NCBI RefSeq assembly: GCF_963924675.1
Contig: NC_089222.1
Span: 136,054,281-136,118,280, forward strand
Direction of reading: 5' to 3'
DNA length: 64,000 bases
Source: Phocoena phocoena
Taxonomy: Eukaryota; Chordata; Mammalia; Artiodactyla; Phocoenidae
In this document: positions 11,170-22,470 of the stretch, piece by piece
Position numbering within the stretch: position 1 is the stretch's first letter
How the letters are laid out: each line of letters opens with the position of its first letter
Position numbers and translations under genes: made by a program
The notes under the pieces: model-generated
Databases searched by the model: none
What the model was told of the DNA's origin: nothing
Seen by the model: only the letters and a program-made list of their open reading frames with translations

Positions 11170-11520
11170 AACATAGATGAACCTCTCGAATATAAAGTTA
11201 AGCAGGAGAAGTCAGACACAAGTCTACAAACTCTGATTCCTCCATACAGAGTTCTTGAACTGGCAACTATGGCCTGAGAAGTTAGGAAAATGTTTTCTCT
11301 GGGGTAGTGGAGCAGATGATGGCCAGGTGATGTCATGTGAGGGCTTCTGGGGTGTAATTAATATTCAATATCTTAACACAGTTTGTGGTCACGTGGAATA
11401 TATTCACTTTATGAAAATCGATCGAGCTGATGCTCATTATTTGTCTACTTTTCTGTACAACTCAATAAACCTCAGTGATGGAAAGAAAACAAGGATGCAT
11501 GAAGAATGAATCAGAATATG
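11170..11520 (+). mobile_element. Old LINE 3'UTR fragment
   Basis: The stretch includes tctgattcctccatacagag and an end with ctcaataaacctcagtgatgg, consistent with an older L1 3'UTR ending in a polyadenylation signal. Weakly supported; the 84-codon open frame inside has no recognisable protein content. Confidence 0.4.
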
Positions 11521-11907
11521 TTTCCACATGGGTAAACATAAAAAACAATGTTGAATTTTAAAAGTAATTTGCCAAATAATGCCTAAAATATACCAACTTA
11601 AAAAACATACCATCAGTAAAACAAACTATATCTTACTTACAGACTTATAAAATTCAGTCTAAGTACAAAATCACACATGAGATTATAAATAGTGAACTCA
11701 TGATAAAGTTGCCTCTGCAGAGGGAAGAACCGAAATGGAATGAAGGAGTGGGGTGTGGAGGGTCTTTATAATGTTTTATAAATATGAAATATCTGGAATA
11801 CATGTTACAAGATGTCAAGTTGTGATATAGTTGGGTTCAGCTACGTGGGTAATCATTTTAACCTCTGCTCTTTTTCCTAGTACACTTGCATATATTTGTA
11901 CATATGT

Positions 11908-11911
<4 letters not shown>
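11521..11911. other. No recognisable feature
   Basis: A+T-rich DNA (tails of L1-like material, then unique sequence). I see no open frame with conserved character, no splice-supported exon and no recognisable repeat. Confidence 0.5.

Positions 11912-11946
<35 letters not shown>
11912..11946 (+). repeat. (GA)n microsatellite
   Basis: About 17 uninterrupted GA dinucleotides follow a catatgtatac stretch. Uninterrupted runs of this length are usually length-polymorphic. Confidence 0.97.
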
Positions 11947-11950
<4 letters not shown>

Positions 11951-12415
11951 GGTATAAGAACATGCAACCAATACCATATAGAACAATAACAACCTAGGAG
12001 AATTAATAAGTATTTTGTGATCAATACTTGGCCTCAGTGTTTCTGAGGATGAATGGATACGTAAATCTTTTGCAATATGGAAACTTTTGGCTTTTTTTTT
12101 TATGAAGAGCCTAACTCAAAGATTAATTACCTTTACATTTCACCACCCCCTTGTTAATAACATATCTTTCATGAAATGTAATTCAAATTTTCCTGGAAGA
12201 TAAATTACATCTGCTGACAAGGCTCTTTAGAACCACTGGGAACAGTCAGATATTGGAGGCTGATGAGAAAGCAACCCAGCTGCTTGTTCATTCACTCTGC
12301 AGCACGGACCATGTGAGATATGATGGGGTCTGAACTCGGCTGGTAGCAGAGGAGTGGGGGAGGGGAGAACAACAAACAAATAGAAACGTTTTGAGACTGA
12401 GCTCTCAGAAGTCGC
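11947..12415. other. No recognisable feature
   Basis: Unique-looking A+T-rich sequence; no repeat family, exon or open frame I can support. Confidence 0.45.
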
Positions 12416-12419
12416 TGAA

Positions 12420-13600
12420 TCGCTCTGAATAATGTGGCAGAGCCCAGGACTCCAACAGATTTGAAGAGGAATCTAGGACATCAGCTAGGGTTGACAGCAA
12501 AGTTTGAGTGGCTGCATGGAGGTTGGTGTCATGAACTGAGATGGTGAAGACGAGGGAGAAATTTAGGAAGTTTTTCTTTTGAACATGGGAAACTTCTAGA
12601 CCTTTCAAAGTCCAGATCTAGAAGTGGGCGCTTGTATATTGAATCTGAAGCTCAGAGAGGAATCAGGGAGGAGATATACACTTAGTTGTCATCAGTATAC
12701 TGATGGCACTTCATGCCAGGGGACTTGATGAGACCCCCGTGGAGAAAGGGTAGCTAGGGAAGAGAGGTCTGAGGTTCAAGTCTGGAGACGCTCCAGGGAT
12801 TCGAGCTTCACAGAGGAGTGTGGAACCAAATGAGAAAAACAAAGGCTGTTCCAGAGCTTTCTGCAGAAAGGGAGTTGGCCACCATCACTTGCATTTTGGC
12901 AGAGACTCAAAGGCAGGCAGAAGAGCGGGAAAACCTCGTAGTGGAAGAAGGGGACGGCTTCAGTGTCCCTGATTCGAGGCTGTGGGCCTGGGGAAGCCGG
13001 AGGTGGGGTAATTAGAGCGGGGCATCCTACGTGAATGTTTAGGGTGCATATTTGGCTTTCTCTGTTGGCCTTAAGTTGGAAGCGGGGACAAAAATTGGGA
13101 AGCTGTCAGTTATTAAGTCCTGGCCATTTGGGGTCAGTTGCTGCAGAACTTATTGATGAACTTCCTGTATTGTTACTGGAGATGGCAGTCTAGCTGCCTA
13201 CACATCGGACTGACAGCAGGCTGGCTTCCTGGGCTGGTTACTGGAGTCAAGGGGTTGCTTTCCTGGACAGGTTGCTGCAGATTGTCGGTCAGAGTTCTCT
13301 TTTTATATATGATCTGACTATTGTCCATTTGTATATTCAGTCTCTCCGGAGAGGAAAGCAGAAGAGGAGACTAAGAGGGAACAGCACGAGGTAGGAGGAA
13401 GAGCAAAGAAAAACACCACCCTGGGAGTCAGGAAAATAAAGCGCCTCCAGAAGGAGGGAGTGGTTAACTGGCAAGGGTCGCCGAAATGTCTGGTAAGAGG
13501 AAGATGCAAAAGTAGATCGAGGTTTTCCAGATGAAAAAGAGATGCAACCATCATTCTTGCTGAATTCTCACACAGGAGAAACATTTTCCTGTGGCAATGG
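12420..13600 (-). mobile_element. L2 LINE, antisense, reverse-transcriptase region
   Basis: On the plus strand it reads like the complement of L2 (catcagtatactgatggcac; agaaggagggagtggttaac; gtgtggaaccaaatgagaaa). On the minus strand, 12699-12688 reads TAT ACT GAT GAC (Tyr-Thr-Asp-Asp), a decayed copy of the YADD catalytic core of RT. There are many frameshifts. It is an ancient mammalian repeat, not a gene. Confidence 0.75.
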
Positions 13601-14279
13601 TTGGAAACAGGAACAAACAGGATGAATTAGGAAGAGAAGATACCAGTCAGTCCCTGCAGGTGGCACCTTACATCATTGTGGAGGACTGAGCTGCAAACAC
13701 TGCCCCCTACTGGGAAGAAATACTGGCTGATTAGATCACACCTGAGATTTCCGTGAACCTCAGCCCGCTCCCAGGACTTAAGCTCCACACTAAAGGCTCT
13801 ATTATTCCATTTTAGGGAATTCTACTGCCAAGTAGATTGGGACCCTGGTCATTCTCCTTCACAGACTGTTAGAAACAAGGCAAAGAAAACTGAAGACAGC
13901 AGTCCCGGTTTAATCTCCAGCATTCCATCCCAGGAACTTCAAATCTGCCACAAGAATGTTAACCACGAGAAGAAATTGTTTAATGATGTTTTTCACTATC
14001 ATGAATTTGGTTTTCCTATACCTACGTAATGTAACCATGTTACAAAAACACGTACAATTGAGAACAGATAAAATTATCCAGAATCTCTCTCCCTTATCAT
14101 TGCTCTGTTAGAATTACCTTACACTTGAATTTGATGGGTGACATAAGCAGATGTTTCTGCCCCTTCATGAGGGGACATTTGCCTCACTTCTAGATGTGAA
14201 CCCTAACTCCTGTTCTTCTGGAAACTGACTTAGAGGCTGCGGAAACCTAAGAGCAGAGAGACAGGGAAAGGACGACCTT
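13601..14279. other. Unannotated stretch with one CTCF-like site
   Basis: Apart from the CTCF-like motif at 13700-13713 I see no gene or repeat that I can name here. Confidence 0.45.
13700..13713 (-). promoter_or_regulatory. CTCF-like motif
   Basis: The plus strand reads ctgccccctactgg; its complement CCAGTAGGGGGCAG fits every position of the CCASYAGRKGGCRS core. Motif match only; occupancy is unknown. Confidence 0.5.
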
Positions 14280-14539
14280 GAGGGTCTTCTTCTTTGTCCT
14301 GCTGCCTCCACTCCAGCCCAGGCTCTCATCTGGATCACCCAACAGTCTCCTACCTGGTTCCCTGGGCTTGTTCCTCTCCTGTGCACCCTTCACACGGCTG
14401 CCAGAGCATCTTTCAAAATCCCCAATCTATCAGTACTATCCTTCTCCCTACAAAAATTCAAAGGTCTTCCCTTTCTCAAAAGGCTCCAGTCTGGACTCCC
14501 TAATAATACACAAAAGATCCCTTCAAGCTCTGCCCCTGC
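14280..14539 (+). mobile_element. L2 LINE fragment, sense
   Basis: The run acagtctcctacctggttcc, gctgccagagcatctttcaa, then attcaaaggtcttcc and aagctctgcccctgcc has the order of the L2 3' half (tctccctgcttc..., cagagtgatc..., ccctgcatgatctggcccctgcc). Open frames across it are fortuitous. Confidence 0.65.
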
Positions 14540-14845
14540 CAGCAGTTTTCAACCTTGGCTACACTTTAGAATCCTTTAAAGATTTAGGAGCTTTGAAACC
14601 TGCCCAGTTGGGACTTCCCTTCTGGTCCAGTGGTTAAGACTCTGCACTCCCAATGCAGGGGGCCTGGGTTCAATCCCTGGTCAGGGAACTAGATCCCACA
14701 TCCCGCAACTAAGACCCGGAACAGCCAAATAAATAAATATTTTTAAAAAACCAAAAAACAAAATCTGCCAGTGGTTCTGGTTTAATCAGTCTGGGGAGGG
14801 TCCCAGGTATCCAGAGTTTTAGTTCACTTCCCCAAGACCTGGTGA
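14540..14845 (+). mobile_element. MER5A-like hAT-Charlie DNA transposon, split by a SINE
   Basis: The left part cagcagttttcaaccttggc resembles the MER5A terminus. The right part after the SINE (ggtttaatcagtctggggag, then gggtcccaggtatccag) continues the same non-autonomous element. The distal terminal repeat is poorly preserved. Confidence 0.6.
14610..14762 (+). mobile_element. CHR-1-type SINE
   Basis: Head gggacttcccttctggtcca, then gtggttaagactctgcactc and the B-box region gggttcaatccctggtcagg, with an A-rich tail (aaataaataaatatttttaa). Inserted into the MER5A-like element. Confidence 0.88.
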
Positions 14846-14849
14846 CACC

Positions 14850-15149
14850 TTCTTGAACTATTTGCATATTCCAGCAGCTCAAAAAGAAGAAAAATTATTG
14901 TGTTTCCAAGGTCACTCCATGCAGCATATGGTAGGTTTCAGACAGAGAAATGGGGATGGGGATGCGGAAGGGAAATGTGGGAACCCGGACTTGGGAGGGT
15001 GCTTGTGAGACCTCGATAGACAGCAGCCCCAGGACTGACCAGTGGCCCTAGAAGTGAAGCAGCCAGTGAACAGGAAAAGGAGGGCCAATCCTCCTGGACT
15101 ACAGGGGCACTTCCACTGGGGGGACCATCCTCCCAGGCAGCTCGGCCCC
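14850..15149. other. No recognisable feature
   Basis: Unique-looking sequence with no supported gene or repeat. Confidence 0.4.
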
Positions 15150-15420
15150 TCAGCAGATCTTCACCTGCTCCTTTTTCCCTAGGCAGTGTAAGGGTAACTA
15201 CAAATGGAAAGGAAAGATTTTCCCTGGTGCCAGAAGGGAAAGAGAACTCCCTCCCTCCCTTTCTTAGGGTGTTTCCTTTAAAATCCTTTCTCTGTCTCTT
15301 TGAGATGTGTGTAAGCCTTTCAATAAAACCTAATAACCCTTTACCAGTTTGACTCCCCAGAGACGTCTTTCTTGGGGGCCTTGGAGCCGTCTCTTTGAAA
15401 TGTGAACATCAAGGAAGATG
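15150..15420 (+). mobile_element. Possible ERV LTR 3' end
   Basis: A polyadenylation signal (caataaaacctaataaccct, near 15322) is followed by a T/C-rich U5-like stretch (ctttcttgggggccttggag). This resembles the R/U5 part of a class I LTR, but no second LTR or open viral frame was found. Low confidence. Confidence 0.3.
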
Positions 15421-16819
15421 GTACCCTGACTCCCTGTCTCTCTGGCTCCAAGTTGTAACTTCCTGCTTTGACAAAGGCATGAGAATTTTAATTTTTCTTA
15501 ACATTAGGTGTTGCCTGCCAAATTCTGCTTGGGAGTGGGTGAGGGAGGTGAGAGTTTTGGGGGCATCACTCCAGACTCAGGCACCCTCGACCCAAAGCTC
15601 TAGGACTGGTTCTGGTTTGCCACTGCTGTCTTCTGCTCTAGCGAAGTGGGATAAGCTTATGTAAAGGCCAGGTAGGACCTGCACTGCCATGGAAGTTGGA
15701 TTGCCCAATAAGCACACATGAGCTGACCAGTGGAGGCCATCCCAAATCTCATGGAAGGGGGATCAGGAACTCATATACATATCACAGCAGAGAGTAAGAC
15801 CAGGCAAGTCAGGGTTACCTGCTATAGTAAGTTACTGCCCAAAGAAAAAGCGATGGAAAAAGGTCCCCCACATTCTTAAACACAGAAGTCGTCTGCTCCA
15901 GGAAAAGATGAGAGCAACTTCCCAGGTAGAACTTGAGGATTGTTGCTCACAGCTCTACTGGGAATGGGAAAGGGGTTTCTTAGCATGGAAGTGTGGACAG
16001 GCACCCACTGGTCTGGGAGGAAATGCCCATCTCCTGGACTCCACTCTTGTTATTGTCCTAGAGGTTGATACTTAACTGTCTGAGAAAGAAGATGAGATCA
16101 TGAGATCTTGCAGGTTTCAGGGCCTGCAAAATAGGTTTCAGGACCCTGAGGGCCGGGTGGAGATAGATGAGAAGGGTTACAGTCTTTGGGTCTAAGAGGT
16201 GCGGTTGGTGAGAACAGGGGAGTCTTAAAGAGCCATTAGAGCCTGGGACCATACAGGTGGGTACAAGAAGAAAGATCTAGGTCCATGGGCTCCATGCTAG
16301 TGCACCAGGATCAAGCCCAGACAGAGAACCCACCCCTGAACTATAACCTCATTCCCACAGGCCCCCACTCTGCAGTTGGAGTATCCATGACTTCTGCAAG
16401 ATAATGATGGGCAGCATCTGTTACTCTCCAGTCAAGGTACACCTCAGCTACACTCTGGACTCCAGGAGGAGTGAGCTCAATAATAATCTGGAACCTCTGT
16501 AAGCCTTGGGTAGCACTAGATCCTAAGATGGGCTTTGAGCTTGGTGTTATCACCAACCAGTGGGTGTGGACCTGGAAGTCCCATACCTTGGTGAGAGTGG
16601 GAACGTTGATGCCCTGGGAACTGGGGACAGACGAGATAAGCACTCCATTTCTATGAGTTTGTGTTTGCGCCAACCATCTAAAGCACCTTTCCTTTTCTGA
16701 TCCATGTGGCAGAGTCCTTCCTGTCCGCCAGGAGTCAATACTAGCATCACGTGGATAAGGAACCTTTCTTGGGTCCCCTTAGGTCGAATGGCCCAACCCT
16801 TCCTCTTGCATTCAGTCCT
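15421..16819. other. Unassigned stretch beside LTR material
   Basis: About 1.4 kb without a recognisable gene. It could be degraded ERV internal sequence, since it is bracketed by two LTR-like pieces. The longest minus-strand frame (16341-16673, 110 codons) shows no retroviral motif I can identify. Confidence 0.35.
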
Positions 16820-17640
16820 TGTTGATGAACCCAAGTTTGCGTGTCTAATGCACAGTGAGGCCAAACAAACCCAAACATTAGAGTTTGGAGCTGAGAAAAG
16901 TTTACTGGAAGTCCAAGCAAGGAGCACAGGCAGCTCATGTTAAAGAAGCCCAAAGTCCCCAACGATCTGGGGGGAAGAGCTTTCTTTTGTTTTGTTTTGT
17001 TTTTGCGGTACGCAGGCCTCTCACTGCTGTGGCCTCTCCCGTTGTGGAGCACAGCCTCCGGACGCGCAGGCTCAGCGGTCATGGCTCACGGGCCCAGCCG
17101 CTCCGCAACATGCGGGATTGTCCTGGACCGGGGCACGAACCCGTGTCCCCTGCATCGGCAGGCGGACATTCAACAACTGCGCCACCAGGGAACCCCGGGG
17201 GGGAAGAGTTTTTAATGGCAAAATTTGGGGATGGGCTGCAGTGTATGTGACCTTCCTCTGATTGGCTGGTGGTGAGGTAACAGGCTGGTGTTCAGCCTTC
17301 TGTTTCCAACCAGTCTGGGGTCCTCATGGGCGGGGGCCTTGGTTCCAATAGAAGAACCCAGAGGCATATTGCCATGTATATCCCCCAGGAGGAAGCAGGA
17401 TCCTGCCCCATCCCTGCACTATTGTTTCTTGACTGCCTTTCCTTTGTTTCTGCATTGCCTCATTCCTCTAATTAGTGACTGTTTGAATCTGCCCTTTGGA
17501 ACTCAGGGAAGGTCTAAGAGGCTGAAACCATTTTCCCCCACACAAGAAATGGGGGACACAGAAAGGCTTTTGTACTCGGGAGGGTCCCACAGGGTCCTGC
17601 TTGGTTTCATCCTGTCTGGATTATAAGGACTTTGACTCAT
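16820..17640 (-). mobile_element. Endogenous retrovirus LTR, artiodactyl/cetacean type
   Basis: On the minus strand, from about 17640, it carries accaagcaggaccctgtggg and ccccatttcttgtgtggggg. Then come ctcttccccc before the nested SINE, and gactttgggc, cctgtgctccttgcttgg, taaacttttctcagctccaa and tttgtttggcctcactgtgc, ending at ...catcaaca. The order resembles the long LTRs I recall from ruminant ERVs (U3, R with TAAA signal, U5). It appears to be a solo LTR; no viral gene is visible beside it. A CHR SINE (16980-17197) is nested within. Confidence 0.6.
16980..17197 (-). mobile_element. CHR-2-type SINE nested in an ERV LTR
   Basis: Reverse-oriented copy with T-rich tail complement (ttttgttttgttttgttttt), a full body, and head complement gccaccagggaacccc. 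An 11-bp target duplication ggggggaagag flanks it (16969-16979 and 17198-17208), so the SINE is younger than the LTR. Confidence 0.95.
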
Positions 17641-17725
17641 CTCTAGCTCCATCATTTTGCCCTGTATTGGGCACCTAGCAGGTACTCAATAACCGTTCAG
17701 AGATGAATGAATGAACGAATTCAAG
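17641..17725 (+). mobile_element. Probable L2 3' end
   Basis: gggcacctagcaggtactca followed by ataaccgttcagagatgaat has the form of the L2 3' terminus (...agtaggtgctcaataaatatttg). Short and weak. Confidence 0.45.
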
Positions 17726-18814
17726 TGCAGAAACTAGTCTGAGGGTGGTTTGCCCATTTGACAAAGTCATCCAGCTTGTTAGTTTCTCATCTCTTTGAAC
17801 CAACCAGGAATGAAGACCAAAACGCAGATTGGCTTTTTCATTTCAGGGCATGTCCTGTCCTTCATACAGATGTAGACTTACCATGGAGTTTTTGTTGTTG
17901 GTCACACCTAATAATCCCTAGTGGCTACCTGGGTGGAGCTCACATTGTGCGACAATGAGGAAAACTCATGCCCCACCCAACCCCATGCCCTGTACTCACT
18001 CACCTGACCCCACCCGAAGACTTGGTCCCTCCATCAATCAACAAGAGTACATTGAGGACATCCTGTCGATTATTCTCGACCCGAGACAAGTGAAGTGCAA
18101 AGAGTTGTTAAGGGCACTGGCCTGAGACTGGAACTCAGCCAGGGCTGGTCAGATGACCACGTGATCAGAGGTCACAATACTCCTTATTAAGCCAGGCAGT
18201 TTGCCTTAAGAAAGGTGGTTCTGGAATTTCTGAGTTTTCCATACAATCTCACCATGGCTACTGTCAGGCATGGGTGAGGTTCTCATCTTCCAAAGTCTCC
18301 TCCTTTAGAAAACCACCTGCTTTACTTTAAGGGAAGTACATCCTTACAAAAAGTGAGCTCTTTGGGCATCCAGAATTTCAACATATGCCACCAAACTCTT
18401 TCCTTCGCTCTGAAATTTTGGAGTAGCTCTTCCCCTTGTGAATTTGTAACACTCCGAAGCAGGAAATGCCCACATTCAAACACATGTAAATACCAAGAGT
18501 TATTTCCTAGTAAGCCCCTCCCATATTCCAGTTACACAGATGCAACAAGATAGAGAAATTTTCATCTAAGCAGCTGGTGTCAGAAGCCCAGCCTTTATCA
18601 GGTGAGCCCACGTGTGGCAGACGCTGAGCCCTGGACCTTGTGTTGACTGGTGCAGGGCCTTCAGAGGAAGAGGAAGCCACTCCATGTAGTTTGGACCTAG
18701 GTGAGCGTTTGTGGGTGGGTGGGATTCAGGAGGATACAGGGTGAGGAAGAGGGGGAGGGAGGGGGAAATGGTAGAATGTTCTGCAAGATGAGACCCGCTT
18801 CTCTCAAATCAAAA
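17726..18814. other. No recognisable feature
   Basis: About 1.1 kb of unique-looking sequence. A G-rich stretch (18715-18770, gggtgggtgggattcagg and gagggggagggaggggg) could form quadruplex DNA; otherwise nothing is supported. Confidence 0.4.
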
Positions 18815-19640
18815 TGAATGGCCAATTAAGTACAGGAAAAGATGCTCAACATCACTAGCCATCAGGGAAATGCAAACACACACCACGATGAGATGCCACT
18901 TCTGCTGCTAGGACGACCGGCGTGAAAAAATCAGGTAACAATAAACAATAAGTTTTGGAGAAACAATAAGGATGTGGAGAAATCAGAACCTTCACATACT
19001 CCCGGTGGGTGTATAAAAGGGTTCCAACTGCTTTGGAAAACAGAAAGGCAGTTTCTCAAATGCTTAAACATAGAGTTACCCTATGACCCAGCCATTCTAC
19101 TCTTGGTATCTACCCAAGGGAAACAAAACTTCAATTGTCCATATAGAAACTGCACATCAATGTTTGTAGCAGCATTATTCATAAAAGCCAAAACATGGAA
19201 ACAGCCCAAATGTCCATCAACTGATGAATGCCCACGGTGTATCTATACAATTAAATATGATTCAACCATAAAAAGGAATGGAGTACTGATCCATGTTACA
19301 AATGCATGCTAAGTGAAAGAAGCCAGTCAGAAAAGATCACATATTATAGGATTCTGTCTGTATGAAGTTCCTGAATAGGGAAATCTATAGAAACAGGAAG
19401 TAGATTGCTGGTTGCTTAGGGCTGGGCTGGGGGCGGGGGCAGGGGAAGGACGGGGAGATAAGGGAGGTGATAATAAAGGGTTTGGGGCTTCTTTCTGAGG
19501 TGATGAAAGTGTTCTAAAATTGACTGTGGTGATGGTTGCCCATATCTGTGAATATATCAAAAACCATTGAATTGTACACATTAATGGGGTGAATGGTATG
19601 TCTGTGAATTATATCTCAATAAAGACGTTTAAAACAAACA
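18815..19640 (+). mobile_element. Old L1 3' end, sense
   Basis: The translation at 18974-19312 contains the L1 ORF2 tail ([30 protein letters not shown]). It is followed by 3'UTR text (gtggtgatggttgcccatat; attgaattgtacacattaat; attatatctcaataaagacg) and a short A-rich tail. Frames are broken. Confidence 0.85.
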
Positions 19641-20012
19641 AACAAAATCAAAGACCTTCTTTCTGTCCTTTGGATTTCTTGTGGCAGCTGGTGAGTGAGG
19701 CACACTTTGTGACCTGGGAGGTGTGGGTCCCAATAGAGGCAGAGGTAGGTGAGGAGGGAGTGAGGTGGGAAGCAGCAGGCACCATAGAAGGCTCAGGGCT
19801 TCCTAAGCTACGGACTTGCGGTTTGAACTCACCCAGGTCTTAGAGACCCGAGCAGTACCGGTTGACATCAGGGTGCAAACATGTCCTCTAATCCACACTG
19901 CAATCCCTAGGAGCTGGGAATGTGCTGGTTTCTCTGTACTCACGTTGTCAATGTGTCCTGAGTACTACTGAGTATCATCTTGTAGATTTCTCCTTCTCCC
20001 CTCTTGTCTGAG
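19641..20012. other. No recognisable feature
   Basis: Unique-looking sequence; no supported gene or repeat. Confidence 0.4.
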
Positions 20013-20022
20013 AAAAAGTGAA

Positions 20023-20056
<34 letters not shown>

Positions 20057-20062
20057 GAAATA
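20013..20062 (+). repeat. A30 tract flanked by 13-bp direct repeat
   Basis: aaaaagtgaaata occurs at 20013-20025 and 20050-20062, with an uninterrupted run of about 30 A between (20025-20054). This is the structure of an L1-machinery insertion that kept only its poly(A) tail. A slippage-expanded duplication is the alternative. Confidence 0.7.
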
Positions 20063-21735
20063 ACGTGCATGCAAAGACTCCACTGCTTACTCCAGCTCAG
20101 AAGAGGCGAGACTACACCCCTGAAAACACCTTGGCTTGGGGTGTCTCCTAGTTACTCCCACCCCCAAGACACCTAGCTTCCACCTCGAAGTTGGTAAAAA
20201 TTCCCATGTGCTGAGCTTAGTGAGACAAGACAGAAGTTTCTGGGAAAAAAAAACAAAAGCAAAAACTTTTTAACGGCAGTTTTCTTTTTTTTTTAAGGAG
20301 CATTGTTTAAAAGTAATTTCAACATATACTCTTTGTCAGTGGAGTTGTATAGCACTTGTATGTTAAATGCCTCACATTCGGAGATTATTTTGTTTTCAGA
20401 CCCAACAGGGATTTCCTCAGGAACGAATCACTATTGTGCATTCAGAATTATGTGGCTGCATTGTTTTTATCTTTATACATACTAGTATCCATAACCTGTT
20501 TATTCAATTCTATTTAGATGGCAACAATAACAAGATTCTTAATGCATATCCCCCCCAACCTGTACTCTTTCCCTATGCTACCATTTTGACACTTACAAAA
20601 GAACACCTCAATTCAGCAACCGAGTTTTACAACTATTATTCCTACCCATCAAATGGCGATGCAGAAGGTCGTACTTCTCATGAGTTTTTAATATATTAAG
20701 AGTACATTGTTTATCTAGGACCGAAGGACTGTGCCTTACTTTATAAGAAACAAAGATAACCACATCAGTTGAATTCCATATATGTGATGCTACATATTCA
20801 ATGTATTAAAAATTGAAATAAACATCATAATCAAACTAAGGCTCCAAACTTATGCTCTTCACGTGGGAGACAGTGCAAGAGCAGACACAATAGAGACTGC
20901 CTTGCAACAAGAAAAATGGGAAGGTGTTCGGGTCCCCTGTTGATTTTTAAGCCACTGTGTCAGATCTGATCTGCCAGTCTTTGGGCTTCTGCGTATATGT
21001 GAACAAATAAACCCTTAGCTATTTAAAATAAATACATAAATAGTTGCTTCTTAAAAAAAAAAAAAGAATTCTGTGGCTGCAGTGGTTCCATATTGCGGGT
21101 CCAGGTCAAAAACTCAGGAATGTCCCTTCTGTCCCAGCTCCTTAAGGCGGGCCCTGCAGATCCCAAGGGGACAGCCTTTCAGAAAACTGCTAGTTGTCTA
21201 GACTGATCATATCTTTGAAATGTTTTCTCATCACTGTTTTCTCATGCGTGCGTGCCATACTTCCATGTGAGAAATCACATGTTTTCTCATCAGTGATTTC
21301 TTGCTTTAGCTTAACTCCGCTGGTTGGATAGATCGGGCAGATCACGATGTGAACACAGCCGGGGGCGTGGAGGTAAGAACCAGCCTCTCTCGGATGCATC
21401 TGCGGAAAGCCAGGCCCGCGTTTCCATGTTGGTGCACAGAGTCTGCACCCAGAAAACACCGCGGTGAAATATTTGTGTGCATCCCCTGCCTTAGGTTCTA
21501 GCCTCCCACACGGACACGGCCCGCTCAACAGTGCTTGAGGGAGCTACATCCGTACAGTTAAAGAAAAAGGGATCGAGCTGGGTGGTACGCAGTTCATTCA
21601 ACAAATAGCTATTGAGTGATGATTTCATTCCAAGCCTCTGCTAGGTGCTGAGAAACCAGAGACAAATAAATCAGCTGACGAACTGGCTGGGGGTTGGAAG
21701 GGAGGCCAACCACTGGGGTCTAGATCCGTGGGGTG
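20063..21735. other. Mostly unassigned sequence
   Basis: No supported gene. A segment ending caaataaacccttagc with an A tract at about 21051-21065 may be the 3' end of an LTR or retrocopy, but I cannot name it. A small inverted repeat lies at 21264-21281. The last 130 bp (attcaacaaatagctattgagtg) look like a decayed L2 or MIR end. Confidence 0.35.
21264..21281 (+). repeat. 7-bp stem, 4-nt loop inverted repeat
   Basis: catgtga, gaaa, tcacatg. Perfect but short. It lies among three copies of ttttctcat within about 70 bp (near 21220-21290). Confidence 0.7.
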
Positions 21736-21862
21736 AGAGCTGTGCTGGGAACTCGATGGGTTTGCAGGAGCCGGGGCAGGGACATGTAGTTCCCCGACCA
21801 GGGATCAAAGCCACTGCAGGGGGAGCTCGGAGTCTTAACCACTGGACCGCCAGGTAAGTCCC
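21736..21862 (-). mobile_element. CHR-1-type SINE
   Basis: Reverse copy: ccccgaccagggatcaaagc (B-box complement), gagtcttaaccactggaccg (A-box complement), then ccaggtaagtccc as the head complement. It is 5' diverged; the left limit is approximate. Confidence 0.8.
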
Positions 21863-21959
21863 AGGGACACACAGCTCCATTTGATGGGACAGGCAAGTGG
21901 CAGGCAAGTCATCCCAAAGGACATGATGCCTGAGAAGTTCCCTGAGAACAACTAGAAGC

Positions 21960-22470
21960 TGGAAAGTCAGAGAAAGGCATCGCAGGTGAAGACAGAGGTG
22001 GAAGTATGGCACGCACGTCCAGAGAAGCGCAGACGCCCACTGAGCTTGCTGTCTCTGCGGGAGGCGAGAAAGAATTCCCAGTGTAAATGGATGCACCTTA
22101 GAGGACTGAGTTTGGACTTTAGGATGAAGATGAAGGAGGTATGAAGATCAGACCTATGTGTTAGAAAGCTCACTCGAGGTGTTTGTTGTGTGGAGAATGG
22201 ATGGGCGAGGCTTTGCTTATAATAAAGTGAGAGAGGGTGAGGGTCTGATGGGGTGGGAACACAGGGGGCACATCCTAAAGATAGAACAGAGAGGGACCGG
22301 GACTTGCAAGAGTGACTGAAGTCGGGGATAAGGAGACAGAGGCCGCCTTCCATGGCCCTAGCTTGAGTCACTGGGTGGACAGGGCTGAGATCTGGAAATG
22401 CGGATGGGAAGTCAATGAGCCCTGCCGGATAGGCAATTCTGGAGTTCCTGAGAGAGGGCTGGGTGGAGAA
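21960..22470 (-). mobile_element. L2 LINE, antisense
   Basis: tgtgttagaaagctcactcg, gtgtggagaatggatgggcg and ctagcttgagtcactgggtg have the order of the L2 complement. The 266-codon minus-strand frame (22767-21967), the longest in the window, spans this and is low-complexity Ser/Pro-rich without a domain, so it is not taken as a gene. Confidence 0.6.

Noticed and set aside
16341..16673. Possible viral remnant protein next to an LTR (110 codons, minus)
   Set aside because: No retroviral motif could be recognised; proximity alone is not evidence.
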